Shown here piece by piece: positions 48,171-59,281 of a DNA stretch of 64,000 nt. The DNA comes from Photobacterium marinum (GTDB lineage Bacteria > Pseudomonadota > Gammaproteobacteria > Enterobacterales > Vibrionaceae). Both the position numbers and the translations under genes were made by a program. Where the stretch lies: contig NZ_AMZO01000033.1 in assembly GCF_000331515.1 (NCBI RefSeq), positions 1 to 64,000 of the forward strand. Reading direction: 5' to 3'. The notes beneath the pieces are model-generated. The model was given only the letters and a program-made list of their open reading frames with translations, ran no database searches and had not been told where the DNA came from. Position 1 is the first letter of the stretch, and every line of letters begins with the position of its first letter.

Positions 48171-50801
48171 ATGAACGAAAGGTACAGCGCGTTAAGAAGC
48201 AATGTCAGTATGCTCGGCCACCTGCTGGGTAATACCATCAAAGATGCGCATGGCGAACCACTGCTGGAAAAAGTGGAAGCCATACGCAAACTATCTAAAT
48301 CTGCCCGCGCAGGAAATCAGGATGATCGCCAGAAGCTGATTGATGAACTGCAGAACCTGCCTGACGATCAGCTGCTACCTGTTGCTCGTGCTTTCAGCCA
48401 GTTCCTAAACCTCACCAATATTGCCGAGCAGTACCACACGGTGTCCCGTCACTGTGAAGAGCATATCTGCAAACCGGATGCAGTCGATGCGCTGTTTGGC
48501 AAACTCAAAGACAGCGACATCAGCCAGTTAGATTCAATCCAGGCTGTCCGTGATCTGAAAATCGACCTGGTTCTGACAGCGCACCCGACGGAAATTGCCC
48601 GTCGCACCATGATCCACAAGCTGGTACAAATCAATAAGTGCCTGTCCAAACTGGAACTGAGCGAACTGTCTAACCGTGAGCGCCACCGCACTGAACAACG
48701 TCTGGAACAGCTGATTGCCCAGGCCTGGCATTCTGACGTGATCCGTAAACAACGCCCGACCCCGCTTGATGAAGCTAAATGGGGTTATGCCGTGGTTGAA
48801 AACTCATTGTGGCAAGCTGTACCGGAATTCATGCGTCAGTTTGATGAAAAGCTGACGGATCACCTTGGTGAAGGCCTGCCGATTGATGCTGCTCCGGTTA
48901 AGTTCTCATCCTGGATGGGCGGTGACCGTGACGGCAACCCGTTTGTGACGTCTAATGTCACCCGAGAAGTACTGCTTCTGTCACGCTGGAAAGCGGCAGA
49001 CCTGTACTTGGCTGATATCCAGGAGCTGGTCAGCGAGCTATCGATGGTTGAGTGTAATGCTCAGGTCCGCGAACTGGCCGGTCACGAGCACGAACCTTAC
49101 CGTGCCATTCTGAAAGATCTGCGCACCAAGCTGACCAATACCCGTGATGTGCTGGATGCGAAAATCAAAGGACTGGCGGTACCGAATTTCGGCATTATCG
49201 ATCACGAAGATCAACTGTGGAACCCGCTCCACGCCTGTTACCAGTCACTGCATGAGTCAGGTATGGGCATCATTGCTGACGGCCTGCTGCTGGACGTACT
49301 GCGCCGCATCAAATGTTTCGGCATCCACCTGGTACGCCTGGATATCCGTCAGGAAAGCACCCGTCACTCAGATGCTATTTCCGAGATGACCCGATACCTT
49401 GGTCTGGGTGACTATGACCACTGGAGCGAGCAAGATAAAGTTGCCTTCCTGGTTCGCGAGCTGGCCTCCAAACGCCCGCTGTTGCCACGCGACTGGGAAC
49501 CGTCACCGGAAGTCAAAGAAGTTATCGAAACCTGCCAGGCGATTGCCGAGCAACCACGCGAGGCCCTGGGTGCTTATGTTATCTCCATGGCCCGTACCGC
49601 TTCGGATGTGCTAGCCGTCCACCTGCTACTTAAGGAAGCCGGCTGTACCTTCCGCATGGATGTCTGCCCGCTGTTTGAAACCCTGGAAGACCTTAACAAT
49701 GCCGAGTCGGTAATTCGCCAACTGATGAACATCGACTGGTATCGCGGTTTCATCCAGAACTTCCAGATGGTGATGATCGGCTACTCTGACTCCGCCAAAG
49801 ACGCCGGTGTCATGGCCGCAGGCTGGGCACAATACGCCGCAATGGAATCCCTGGTTGATGTCTGTGAAGAAGCTGGCGTAAAACTGACCCTGTTCCACGG
49901 TCGCGGCGGCTCTATCGGCCGTGGTGGTGCACCGGCTCATGCCGCCCTGCTCTCTCAGCCGCCACGCAGCCTCAAAGGCGGTATGCGCGTAACGGAGCAA
50001 GGTGAGATGATCCGATTCAAGCTTGGCCTGCCGGAAGTGGCAGTCAACAGCCTGAACCTGTATGCCAGCGCCATCCTGGAAGCCAACCTGCTACCGCCAC
50101 CGGCACCGAAGCAGAGCTGGCGTGAACTGATGGATGTACTATCTGAGGTTTCCTGCGAGGCCTACCGCAACGTGGTACGCGGCAACGAAGAATTTGTTCC
50201 TTACTTCCGTGCGGCAACACCTGAACTTGAACTGGGCAAACTGCCGCTGGGTTCGCGTCCGGCTAAACGTAATCCGAAAGGTGGTGTAGAAAGCCTGCGT
50301 GCTATCCCGTGGATTTTCGCCTGGAGCCAGAACCGCCTGCTGCTGCCAGCATGGCTGGGTGCCGGCGAAGCTATCCAGTATTCCGTCGATAAAGGCCACG
50401 CCAAACAGCTGGAAGAAATGTGCCGGGAATGGCCGTTCTTCTCTACCCGCCTGGGTATGCTGGAGATGGTTTACACCAAGACCAACATCGGTATCGCGCA
50501 GTACTATGACCAGCGCCTGACTGACAAGTCACTGTGGCCGCTGGGTCAGCAATTACGCGATCAGCTGCAAAAAGACATCAAAGCAGTCCTGAATGTAGAA
50601 AACAGCGACCACCTGATGGAGCAGGATCCATGGGGCGCGGAATCCATTCGCCTGCGTAGCATCTACGTTGAGCCACTGAACATGCTTCAGGCCGAGCTGC
50701 TGTACCGTACCCGCCAGCAGGAGCAACCTTCTCCGATGCTGGAAGAGGCTCTGATGGTCAGCATTGCCGGTATTGCTACCGGTATGCGCAACACCGGCTA
50801 A
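48171..50801 (+). CDS. ppc: Phosphoenolpyruvate carboxylase
   Basis: 876 aa from [15 protein letters not shown], chosen for GGAAG upstream and family length; a frame start at 48117 adds 18 residues without support. Motifs: [13 protein letters not shown] (catalytic His), [14 protein letters not shown] and a C-terminal MRNTG. It carboxylates PEP to oxaloacetate to replenish the TCA cycle, and is usually activated by acetyl-CoA and inhibited by aspartate. It is divergent from argC and has its own terminator. Confidence 0.97.
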   Translation: MNERYSALRSNVSMLGHLLGNTIKDAHGEPLLEKVEAIRKLSKSARAGNQDDRQKLIDELQNLPDDQLLPVARAFSQFLNLTNIAEQYHTVSRHCEEHICKPDAVDALFGKLKDSDISQLDSIQAVRDLKIDLVLTAHPTEIARRTMIHKLVQINKCLSKLELSELSNRERHRTEQRLEQLIAQAWHSDVIRKQRPTPLDEAKWGYAVVENSLWQAVPEFMRQFDEKLTDHLGEGLPIDAAPVKFSSWMGGDRDGNPFVTSNVTREVLLLSRWKAADLYLADIQELVSELSMVECNAQVRELAGHEHEPYRAILKDLRTKLTNTRDVLDAKIKGLAVPNFGIIDHEDQLWNPLHACYQSLHESGMGIIADGLLLDVLRRIKCFGIHLVRLDIRQESTRHSDAISEMTRYLGLGDYDHWSEQDKVAFLVRELASKRPLLPRDWEPSPEVKEVIETCQAIAEQPREALGAYVISMARTASDVLAVHLLLKEAGCTFRMDVCPLFETLEDLNNAESVIRQLMNIDWYRGFIQNFQMVMIGYSDSAKDAGVMAAGWAQYAAMESLVDVCEEAGVKLTLFHGRGGSIGRGGAPAHAALLSQPPRSLKGGMRVTEQGEMIRFKLGLPEVAVNSLNLYASAILEANLLPPPAPKQSWRELMDVLSEVSCEAYRNVVRGNEEFVPYFRAATPELELGKLPLGSRPAKRNPKGGVESLRAIPWIFAWSQNRLLLPAWLGAGEAIQYSVDKGHAKQLEEMCREWPFFSTRLGMLEMVYTKTNIGIAQYYDQRLTDKSLWPLGQQLRDQLQKDIKAVLNVENSDHLMEQDPWGAESIRLRSIYVEPLNMLQAELLYRTRQQEQPSPMLEEALMVSIAGIATGMRNTG

Positions 50802-50837
50802 CCGCTGACAACTAATACTTTCGGGGTATATAAAGAA

Positions 50838-50865
50838 GGCCACCCGTTGTTCGGGTGGCCTTTTT
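50838..50865 (+). terminator. ppc intrinsic terminator
   Basis: GGCCACCCG, a TTGTT loop and CGGGTGGCC form a 9-bp stem followed by five T. Confidence 0.93.
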
Positions 50866-51263
50866 AGTATTATTTACGGTAAATTACACCGTTTGGACAA
50901 CACAAATACACATCAAGAGGCATAACAGTAATTATTTTGCCTCCGGCTCAATATTGAGACGAAATGTAACTAGTCGCATAGTCTAAATTGGTTACAAGCA
51001 CTGTGAATCAAAGTGAATCTCGCGATATTGCAGTGCGCCGTAAGCATTGAGATATAGACTAACATCACAAGATGAACAATTGACCGTTGTCCAAAATGAT
51101 TATTATCACTTATTGGTGTCGATAAAGATCACATTGAAGTGTATGCTACGTGATCTCGATCAGGCACTGCAACAAGACGATTATAACAAACGCCATAAGA
51201 GCGAAAGGGTAACGTCCGTCTGATTGTTTTTTTATATTTGTAGTATTTTAACGGATAGAAGAG
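50866..51263 (+). promoter_or_regulatory. AT-rich regulatory region upstream of aphA
   Basis: About 400 bp with no gene. It contains a CRP-like site (51149-51164) and AT-rich palindromic runs such as TTATTATCACTTATTGG (near 51109-51125) that loosely resemble HapR/LuxR sites, but the spacing does not fit the consensus well enough to call one. Long complex promoters are known for aphA in vibrios. Confidence 0.45.
51149..51164. promoter_or_regulatory. CRP-like site upstream of aphA
   Basis: CGTGA-N6-TCAGG keeps the GTGA and TCA cores of the CRP consensus. It is 100 bp upstream of the aphA start. In V. cholerae CRP and HapR act at the aphA promoter, so the location is sensible, but the right half-site is degenerate. 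Confidence 0.4.
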
Positions 51264-51833
51264 ATGTCACTACCACACGTCATTTTGACCGTGCTGAGCA
51301 ATCGCGATGCAACCGGTTACGATATAACAAAAGAATTTTCCCACAGTATCGGCTACTTCTGGAAAGCCAGCCACCAGCAGGTTTACCGTGAGCTGAACAA
51401 GATGGCTACCAACAACCAGGTAACCTGTAAGCTGGAGCCTCAGGAAGGCAAACCTGACCGTAAAGTATACTCAATCACAGATCTTGGCCGTCAGGCGCTG
51501 TTCGAGTGGTTCCAGGAGCCTGCTCGTAATCCAACCATCCGTGATGAGTTCTCAGCTAAACTGCTGGTTTGCGGTGTTTACAACTCTGAGCCAATGCAGC
51601 AGCAGCTTGAAGGGCTTATTGAAGAGTCACACACCCTGATGAACCACTACCACGAGCTGGAAAAAGTTCATTTCGCCGATTACAAAAACATGGACCGCCA
51701 GGCACGCCTTGACCGTCTGACACTGCGTCGCGGTATCCACAACCGCCAGGCGTGGATCGACTGGGCTGAAGAAGTGCTGGCTGAACTGAAAGACATGGAT
51801 AGCGCAGACAGCAAGGTTGCCCTGAACGGCTAA
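51264..51833 (+). CDS. aphA: PadR-family regulator AphA (low-cell-density quorum-sensing regulator)
   Basis: 189 aa, very close to V. cholerae AphA: it opens MSLPHVILTVLSNRDATGYD and keeps the winged-helix segment FWKASHQQVYRELN and the block EPQEGKPDRKVYSIT. The C-terminal half is the antiparallel dimerisation coiled coil. It has about 10 extra residues at the C-terminus. In vibrios AphA is the master regulator at low cell density, opposed by LuxR/HapR and targeted by Qrr sRNAs, and activates virulence and biofilm genes. It follows ppc, as in V. cholerae. Confidence 0.93.
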   Translation: MSLPHVILTVLSNRDATGYDITKEFSHSIGYFWKASHQQVYRELNKMATNNQVTCKLEPQEGKPDRKVYSITDLGRQALFEWFQEPARNPTIRDEFSAKLLVCGVYNSEPMQQQLEGLIEESHTLMNHYHELEKVHFADYKNMDRQARLDRLTLRRGIHNRQAWIDWAEEVLAELKDMDSADSKVALNG

Positions 51834-51857
51834 TTGCCTGTCGCATCTATATAAAGT

Positions 51858-51885
51858 AAAAAGCCGCTGAGTCAGCGGCTTTTTT
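51858..51885 (+). terminator. aphA/metF intergenic terminator
   Basis: AAAAGCCGCTGA and TCAGCGGCTTTTTT form a strong symmetric stem after aphA. The A-run on the other side makes it usable for convergent metF as well. Confidence 0.92.
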
Positions 51886-51910
51886 AATATCTTGTTTCTA
51901 GGCTCTGTCC

Positions 51911-52892
<982 letters not shown>

Positions 52893-52995
52893 ACAGGATG
52901 TATTGTAACCAATTTGAAGTCAACAAAGTGATCATGAATATTTCTCAAGTTCAAATTGCATAATCTTCAACATAGTAAACCGACACGAAATAAGC

Positions 52996-53021
52996 AAAAG
53001 CCCGCAAGATGCGGGCTTTTT
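52996..53021 (-). terminator. metBL terminator
   Basis: AAAAGCCCGC, an AAGAT loop and GCGGGCTTTT form a 6-bp GC stem with flanking A/T runs, about 95 bp past the metL stop. Confidence 0.85.
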
Positions 53022-53114
53022 ATTGCAAATAAGAACAAAGTTCCAACTGAGAAAAACAAGACAGATATTGATTCTAGCTTCTTTGTATTCAGAGCGATCA
53101 TCAACCAATTTAAG

Positions 53115-55535
53115 TTACTGAAGCAAAGCCGCCAGCCGATTAATATCCGAAAGCAATGCGCCGGCAGTAACATCCCTGCCAGCACCGGGACCACGGATCA
53201 CCAGCGGATTATCACGATACCAGCCGCTTTCAATGGCAAAGATATTGTCACACGGCAGCAAATTCGCCAGTGCATGCTCTTTAGGCAACGCTTCCACACC
53301 AACCGCAGCTTTCCCCTTACGATCCAACCGGGCAATATAGCGCAATACCTTGCCTTCCTTTTGTGCCTTAGCCAATCGCTCACCCAGCATGGCATCAAGC
53401 TCTCCGGTCTGTTCAAAAAAGGCATCCAGACTCAATGCTTCCAGCTCGTCCGGCACCAGGGATTCAACCCTGATCTGTTCCGGCTCCAGGTCCAAGCCAG
53501 ATTCCCGAGCTAAAATCACCAGCTTGCGCATCACATCACTACCATCTAAATCCCGCCGCGGATCCGGCTCGGTCAGTCCCTGCTGCCAGGCTTGCTCCAC
53601 CAAATAAGAAAACGGCGCTGAACCATCATATTGCTGGAACAGCCAGGAAAGAGTACCGGAGAAAATCCCGGACAAAGCGATAATCTCATCGCCACTCTCC
53701 TGTAAGTCCCGAACTGTATGGTTGACCGGCAACCCGGCACCCACAGTGGCATTGTAGAGCCAGTGACGGCTGCTTTTGGCAAAGGCGTCCTGTACCGCAC
53801 GAAATTGTGTCCCCGGAGCCGAACCAGCCACCTTATTGGCCGAAATCAGATGCAACCCGCTTTCGGCAATTTGCGGATATTTTGCCGCCAACTGGGCACT
53901 GGCCGTCACATCCAGCACCACTAAATCATCGTAGGGATGAGTTGCCAGCATCTGCAGCAATTCACCTTCTCCATACTCGGTAGCCTCATCATCAAACGCA
54001 GTCAGTGCCCGCGACGGCTCCAGTCCGTCAAAATCAATCCAGTGACGATTGCTGTCTGCTACCCCGACCAGGGTAAAGCTCTTGCCATGACGTTTCTCCA
54101 GCGCCGACTTCTCTCGCTCAAACAATTCAAGCCAGCGGCTGCCGATATTCCCCTTACCACACAATACCAGACCGATACGTTTCTGAGCCTGGAACAAGCC
54201 CTGGTGGATTTGCCCGACCAAGGCATCAGTATCAGCCTTACGAAGAACCGCCACCAGGCTCAACCCGGAATCTGATTCTGTGACAAACTCCACCGGCTGA
54301 GTTTTCAATTGCTGATAAAAACCATAGCAATGCACCGCATTGTTCACCACTCCGGCACCAACGGCTGCGACAAGGGTAAATCCGTCACGCAGACGCAACT
54401 CTGCCGCGACACCAGCATCCTGCAACACGGCAAGCACACCGTTGACAACTTCTGCGGTATAGGCCAAACGTATCCGCCCCTGATCCGACTCAGCACTGAG
54501 TGCCAATGGCTGAAGCTGAGCGCGCTCTAACGTGCGGCCCAGTTCGGTCAGAATGACCTCAAAATCATGGGAACGGGCAACATCAAGTTCAATCAGGCAG
54601 ACATCATCCAGTGAAGTGATAATTTTGGCTCCCCGACCTGAAGCCAGCACCCGTTCTACCCGGGTCGAGCCGGATTCCGGCTGCAAACTACAACGCAGAG
54701 TCAGATCAATGGCACTCTGTGCCACCGGCTGCAAAGTCCGACTGTGAAGCACCGGAGCTGCCAGCCGGGCTAACTCGTTCGCTTCATCGAGTCGCAGCAG
54801 CGGCAACAGGCAGGCATCCCCGACTTTACGCGGATCGGCACTGTACACCCCGGCCACATCACTCCAGATAGTCACCCAGCCCACTTCCGCCAGCGCACCG
54901 ATAACGGTCGCCGAATAGTCCGAGCCGTTACGGCCCAAGAGTACGGTTTCCCCGGCCTGGTTACGGGCCATAAAACCGGTGATAACGATCCTGTGCAGGC
55001 TGTGCTGAGCCAACTGAGTTTTCAACAACGGCCAGGAGGCGGCACGATCCACTTCCGGCTGGGTGGCACATTCCGCCCGCAAAAACATTCTAGAATCGAG
55101 CCAGACAGCAGGCATGGACTGCACTTCCAGTACCGCCGACAACAACCGGGCCGACCAAAGCTCACCATGACCCAGTACATCTGCCACCACAGCTGCTGTT
55201 AAATCAGAATCCGTCAGAGATGCCAGCTGGGCCAACTCAAGATGCAGTTGGGTTGCCAGCTCATCGGCGACACAGCCACTGAGCAATGCCTCAATCAGAC
55301 CTTGCTGGTACTGACGGATCTCCTGCAACACCTCATGGGCGTGACGGCCGTCTTTCCCCAGCAGCTCAGTCCAGGCGATCAATTGGTTAGTTGTCTTACC
55401 GGCAGCCGAGACGACAATCAGATCATCACTGCCGGAGTATTCCTGCAAAATTGCGGCGACCCGACGGTAACACTCAGGATCGACAAGGCTGCTGCCACCA
55501 AATTTATGTAGCTGTCGTTGTACTGGCTGGCTCAT
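53115..55535 (-). CDS. metL: Bifunctional aspartokinase II/homoserine dehydrogenase II
   Basis: 806 aa. Residues 1-300 are aspartate kinase (HKFGGSSL; GRNGSDYSA), a regulatory ACT-like region follows (about 310-450), then homoserine dehydrogenase (about 460-806; NAD motif LCGKGNIGSRW, NATVGAGLP). It catalyses the first and third steps from aspartate toward methionine and threonine. The start overlaps the metB stop by 4 bp (ATGA), so translation is coupled and MetJ controls both through the metB operator. Confidence 0.96.
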   Translation of the reverse strand: MSQPVQRQLHKFGGSSLVDPECYRRVAAILQEYSGSDDLIVVSAAGKTTNQLIAWTELLGKDGRHAHEVLQEIRQYQQGLIEALLSGCVADELATQLHLELAQLASLTDSDLTAAVVADVLGHGELWSARLLSAVLEVQSMPAVWLDSRMFLRAECATQPEVDRAASWPLLKTQLAQHSLHRIVITGFMARNQAGETVLLGRNGSDYSATVIGALAEVGWVTIWSDVAGVYSADPRKVGDACLLPLLRLDEANELARLAAPVLHSRTLQPVAQSAIDLTLRCSLQPESGSTRVERVLASGRGAKIITSLDDVCLIELDVARSHDFEVILTELGRTLERAQLQPLALSAESDQGRIRLAYTAEVVNGVLAVLQDAGVAAELRLRDGFTLVAAVGAGVVNNAVHCYGFYQQLKTQPVEFVTESDSGLSLVAVLRKADTDALVGQIHQGLFQAQKRIGLVLCGKGNIGSRWLELFEREKSALEKRHGKSFTLVGVADSNRHWIDFDGLEPSRALTAFDDEATEYGEGELLQMLATHPYDDLVVLDVTASAQLAAKYPQIAESGLHLISANKVAGSAPGTQFRAVQDAFAKSSRHWLYNATVGAGLPVNHTVRDLQESGDEIIALSGIFSGTLSWLFQQYDGSAPFSYLVEQAWQQGLTEPDPRRDLDGSDVMRKLVILARESGLDLEPEQIRVESLVPDELEALSLDAFFEQTGELDAMLGERLAKAQKEGKVLRYIARLDRKGKAAVGVEALPKEHALANLLPCDNIFAIESGWYRDNPLVIRGPGAGRDVTAGALLSDINRLAALLQ

Positions 55536-56701
55536 CCTTTTACCTCCGCCGCTTTAGTAAATGCCTGATCCAGATCGGCAATCAGATCATCAGGATCTTC
55601 AAGACCGACCGAAAGGCGCAGTAATGATGGTTTGATCCCGGCTTCTGCCTGAGCTTCATCTGACATTGCCCTGTGGGTCATACTGGCCGGATGGGCAATC
55701 AGACTTTCAGTTCCGCCCAGCGACTCAGCCAGCGAGAAAAACTTCAGCGTCTTAACAAATTCCGCCAGCTGTTGCTCGCTCCCGTCCAGCTCAAAACTCA
55801 GCATCGAGCCAAAGCCATGCTGCTGTTTTAATGCAATCTCGTGACCGGGATGTTCTGTCAGGCTTGGATGGTAAATCTGTCCCACCAACGGCTGGGTTTG
55901 CAGGTACGCCAGAATCCGGGCACTGTTTTCTTCATGCGTCTTCATCCTCGGAGCCAGAGTCCGTAGCCCGCGCAGGGTCAGGTAAGCATCAAACGCCGCC
56001 CCGGTCGCTCCGATACAATTCGCCCACCAAGCCAGCTCCTCGGCCTGTTCAGCCTCTTTGGCAATCAGCACACCGCCGACGACATCGGAATGACCATTGA
56101 TATATTTGGTGGTGGAATGAACGACGAAATCAGCCCCGAGAGCAATCGGCTGCTGCAAGATGGGCGACAGGAAAGTGTTATCTACCGCGACCAGAGCCCC
56201 CACCTTTTTGACCTTCTCACAAAGTGCCGCTACATCAATCACCCTCAATAACGGATTAGACGGAGTTTCGACCCACACCAACTTAGGATTTCTGGCCAGC
56301 GCGGCGCTGAGCGCTTCAGGATCCCCCTGATCAACAAAGGTCACATTAAAGTCCCCTTTCCGTGCCCGGGAATCAAACAAACGGTACGTCCCGCCATAGC
56401 AGTCATGCGGGGCAACAATTAAATCATCCGGGCCGAGCAAAGCCGATACCAGCAAATTGATGGCAGATGTGCCACAATTGGTAACAATACCGCCGGCACC
56501 GCCCTCCAACTCAGATAACGCTTCTGCCAGCATATTTCGGGTTGGGTTGCCTGAGCGGGAATAATCGTATTGAGGAACTTCCCCCATTTGTGGGAAGCTG
56601 TAGGTTGAAGTGAGATATATCGGTGGAACCACCGCATTAAACTGGGTATCAGTACAGATCCCGGCGCGTACGGCAACGGTCGCTGGCTTCTTGTCACTCA
56701 T
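55532..56701 (-). CDS. metB: Cystathionine gamma-synthase
   Basis: 389 aa Cys/Met PLP enzyme; the PLP lysine is in HSTTKYINGHSD. It joins O-succinylhomoserine and cysteine to cystathionine. It starts MSDKKPATVAVRAGI. It heads metBL and is divergent from metJ, with a four-box MetJ operator between. Confidence 0.95.
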   Translation of the reverse strand: MSDKKPATVAVRAGICTDTQFNAVVPPIYLTSTYSFPQMGEVPQYDYSRSGNPTRNMLAEALSELEGGAGGIVTNCGTSAINLLVSALLGPDDLIVAPHDCYGGTYRLFDSRARKGDFNVTFVDQGDPEALSAALARNPKLVWVETPSNPLLRVIDVAALCEKVKKVGALVAVDNTFLSPILQQPIALGADFVVHSTTKYINGHSDVVGGVLIAKEAEQAEELAWWANCIGATGAAFDAYLTLRGLRTLAPRMKTHEENSARILAYLQTQPLVGQIYHPSLTEHPGHEIALKQQHGFGSMLSFELDGSEQQLAEFVKTLKFFSLAESLGGTESLIAHPASMTHRAMSDEAQAEAGIKPSLLRLSVGLEDPDDLIADLDQAFTKAAEVKG

Positions 56702-56774
56702 AGTTACTTTCCTTGTCTGAGACTGGCCTTGCCTTGACTAACTTTTAAGCAACAACATTAGCCAGAATAATTTA

Positions 56775-56806
56775 AGACGTCAACACTTCTAGACGTCTAT
56801 ATGTCT
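56775..56806. promoter_or_regulatory. MetJ operator (four tandem met boxes) between metB and metJ
   Basis: Four adjacent 8-bp boxes: AGACGTCA, ACACTTCT, AGACGTCT and ATATGTCT at 56775, 56783, 56791 and 56799. The consensus is AGACGTCT; the third is perfect and the first has one change. It is placed between the divergent metB and metJ, so repressor with S-adenosylmethionine would act on both. Confidence 0.92.
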
Positions 56807-56884
56807 TTGCTTATGGCGGTAAATCCCGCTAAAATTCCCCCATATATTCTTTTAACAAGTCCAACATCGCTGAGAAGGTAGAAA

Positions 56885-57202
56885 ATGGCAGAGTGGAATG
56901 GCGAATACATTAGCCCATATGCGGAACACGGTAAGAAAAACGAACAAGTAAAGAAAATCACTGTTTCGATTCCATTGAAGGTTCTGAAAATCCTGACTGA
57001 TGAACGTACACGCCGTCAGATCAATAACTTGCGTCACGCAACAAACAGTGAATTGCTGTGTGAAGCCTTCCTGCATGCCTACACTGGCCAACCATTACCG
57101 ACTGATGAGGACATCCGTAAAGATCGTCCGGATGACCTGCCGGCTGAAGCCAAAACGAAAATGGAAGAGATGGGCATCAAGCCAGAAGACATCAACGAAT
57201 AA
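56885..57202 (+). CDS. metJ: Methionine regulon repressor MetJ
   Basis: 105 aa ribbon-helix-helix repressor, E. coli length. The DNA-binding strand is [20 protein letters not shown] and the first helix carries [16 protein letters not shown]. With S-adenosylmethionine it binds met boxes to repress methionine synthesis. It starts [18 protein letters not shown] with GAAGGT upstream and is divergent from metB. Confidence 0.98.
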   Translation: MAEWNGEYISPYAEHGKKNEQVKKITVSIPLKVLKILTDERTRRQINNLRHATNSELLCEAFLHAYTGQPLPTDEDIRKDRPDDLPAEAKTKMEEMGIKPEDINE

Positions 57203-57227
57203 GCGGCGTCTTCCTAACCACAAGAAC

Positions 57228-57256
57228 AAAAAAACCAGCCCGATGGCTGGTTTTTT
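57228..57256. terminator. Bidirectional terminator between metJ and malic enzyme
   Basis: AACCAGCC, a CGAT loop and GGCTGGTT sit in A- and T-runs that serve both convergent genes. Confidence 0.92.
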
Positions 57257-57284
57257 CATATCCGAAGTCTTATCGACAACAATA

Positions 57285-58535
57285 TTAGATGTTTTCCATG
57301 TAACCCGCCGGCATTGCAATCTGCGCAACACCTGAGTCAACAGCAGCCTGAGCAACCGCTTTAGCAACGCGAGGAAGCAGGCGCGGATCCATTGGCTTAG
57401 GAATGATGTACTGAGAACCAAACTCAAGTTTGTCAGCACCAGCCGCTGCAACCACTTCCGCCGGTACCGGCTCTTTTGCCAATTCGCGGATAGCATTCAC
57501 CGCCGCCAGTTTCATTTCATCGTTGATCTGGCTGGCACGAACATCCAGCGCACCACGGAAAATGAACGGGAAGCAGATAACGTTATTCACCTGGTTCGGG
57601 TAGTCTGAACGACCGGTACCCATGATCAGATCATCACGCACTTCGTGCGCCAGCTCAGGTTTGATTTCAGGATCAGGGTTTGAACATGCAAATACAACCG
57701 GCTTGTCAGCCATCAGCTTCAGCGATTCAGGAGCCAGCAGGTTCGGACCAGATACACCAACAAAGATATCAGCACCTTCAATCACATCTTCCAGCGTGCG
57801 CTTGTCAGTGTTGTTAGCAAACAGCTGCTTGTATTCGTTGATATCATCGCGACGAGTATGGATAACACCTTTACGGTCAAGCATGTAGATTTTCTCGCGC
57901 TGGGCACCACACTTAATAAGCAGCTCCATACACGCCACAGCAGCCGCACCAGCACCCAAGCAGACAATCACAGCTTCGCTAATCTCTTTGCCCTGCAGTT
58001 CCAGCGCATTCAGCATTCCAGCCGCAGTTACAATAGCAGTACCGTGCTGATCATCATGGAAAACCGGTACCTGACAACGTTCAATCAGGCGCTTTTCAAT
58101 TTCAAAACAATCCGGTGCCTTAATATCTTCCAGGTTAATACCACCGAAGGTATCAGCGATGTTCGCAACCGTATCAACAAACTCGTCGATAGTACGGTGC
58201 TTCACTTCGATATCAATTGAATCAAGACCAGCAAAACGCTTAAACAGCAGTGACTTACCTTCCATTACCGGCTTAGACGCCAGCGGACCAAGGTTACCCA
58301 GGCCAAGGATAGCCGTACCGTTGGTAATTACTGCAACCATGTTGCCTTTACCAGTGTACTTGTAAACGTTCTCGGCGTTTTGTGCGATCTCACGGACTGG
58401 TTCAGCCACACCCGGGCTGTATGCCAATGCAAGGTCTTCAACCGTGTTTGCCGGTTTAGTCAATTCAACGGCAATTTTGCCTGGTACCGGGTAAGCGTGA
58501 TAGTGAAGTGCCTGTTGGCGAAAATCTTCTGACAT
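57285..58535 (-). CDS. Malic enzyme, short form
   Basis: 416 aa. Malic N-domain with YSPGVAEP and [16 protein letters not shown](P)-binding domain with [13 protein letters not shown]. It oxidatively decarboxylates malate to pyruvate. It lacks the C-terminal phosphotransacetylase-like domain of E. coli MaeB, so it is the stand-alone bacterial type; cofactor preference cannot be read with certainty. It is monocistronic. Confidence 0.92.
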   Translation of the reverse strand: MSEDFRQQALHYHAYPVPGKIAVELTKPANTVEDLALAYSPGVAEPVREIAQNAENVYKYTGKGNMVAVITNGTAILGLGNLGPLASKPVMEGKSLLFKRFAGLDSIDIEVKHRTIDEFVDTVANIADTFGGINLEDIKAPDCFEIEKRLIERCQVPVFHDDQHGTAIVTAAGMLNALELQGKEISEAVIVCLGAGAAAVACMELLIKCGAQREKIYMLDRKGVIHTRRDDINEYKQLFANNTDKRTLEDVIEGADIFVGVSGPNLLAPESLKLMADKPVVFACSNPDPEIKPELAHEVRDDLIMGTGRSDYPNQVNNVICFPFIFRGALDVRASQINDEMKLAAVNAIRELAKEPVPAEVVAAAGADKLEFGSQYIIPKPMDPRLLPRVAKAVAQAAVDSGVAQIAMPAGYMENI

Positions 58536-58773
58536 AGTGTTCCTGATCCTGAATGAAAATGATGTTCAGTTCGGTAATGAGAGCTAGATCATATTCTATA
58601 GTGATACAAAATCATAGCGAGGCTCAGCTGGTCGAGCCAATAATCCCAACCCGCCGACTCAGGTATTACATATTTTTGATATCACGACAAGAAAATGGGT
58701 AGTTTTCGTGCTACTTGAGGATAAGAAAATTAAATAATGAACAAGGCGAGAATAAATGAAGGATAGCAGATAT

Positions 58774-58803
58774 AAAAAAAGGGATGCTTTCGCATCCCTT
58801 TTT
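58774..58803 (-). terminator. rpmE terminator
   Basis: GGGATGC, a 4-nt loop and GCATCCC have A- and T-runs on both sides; on the minus strand seven T follow, about 20 bp past the rpmE stop. Confidence 0.92.
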
Positions 58804-58822
58804 ATCGGAATTCATCTGGCAA

Positions 58823-59035
58823 TTACTTGCTAGAAAGAGCACCGAAACGCTTGTTGAACTTGTCGATACGACCGCCAGTGCTAACCTGACGCTGCTTACC
58901 AGTGTAGAACGGGTGGCACTTGTCGCATACATCTAGGTTGATGTCTTTACCTAGAGTAGAGTTGAATACGAAAGTGTTGCCGCAAGAACATTTAGCGTTC
59001 ACTGCTGTGTATTCTGGGTGAATACCTTGTTTCAT
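58823..59035 (-). CDS. rpmE: 50S ribosomal protein L31, zinc-binding type
   Basis: 70 aa. The CSC ... CDKC cysteine set (C-x-C at residues 16 and 18, C-x-x-C later) marks the zinc-containing L31 rather than the zinc-free YkgM paralogue that replaces it in zinc starvation. It is a late-assembling large-subunit protein. It is divergent from priA, as in E. coli. Confidence 0.96.
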   Translation of the reverse strand: MKQGIHPEYTAVNAKCSCGNTFVFNSTLGKDINLDVCDKCHPFYTGKQRQVSTGGRIDKFNKRFGALSSK

Positions 59036-59281
59036 GGGATAACCTCAATATGTAAGGCCGTGTCGCTCTCCCGATCCAAAGCCGGGCACCACACGTCATT
59101 AATAACAGGATAACGTATTACCATCAGCAAGCTGATATCAATACGCTAAATTCAGGCGGCGTATAGTAATCAATCAAACCGCCGAGATCAACCAATGCGC
59201 TCCTTTTTTCACCACTTTGCTGGCAATCGCCAAGCAAGGTACACTTCTTCATCTTAGTACATGCGGATTATGCGGTTAGTT

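Noticed and set aside
51105..51140. HapR/LuxR-type palindrome upstream of aphA
   Set aside because: TTATTGG and CGATAA half-sites are present but their spacing does not match the roughly 22-bp consensus; left as unproven.
59036..59281. Zur-like site in the rpmE-priA spacer
   Set aside because: GTTATCCTGTTAT looks like a direct repeat rather than the inverted Zur consensus; not convincing.
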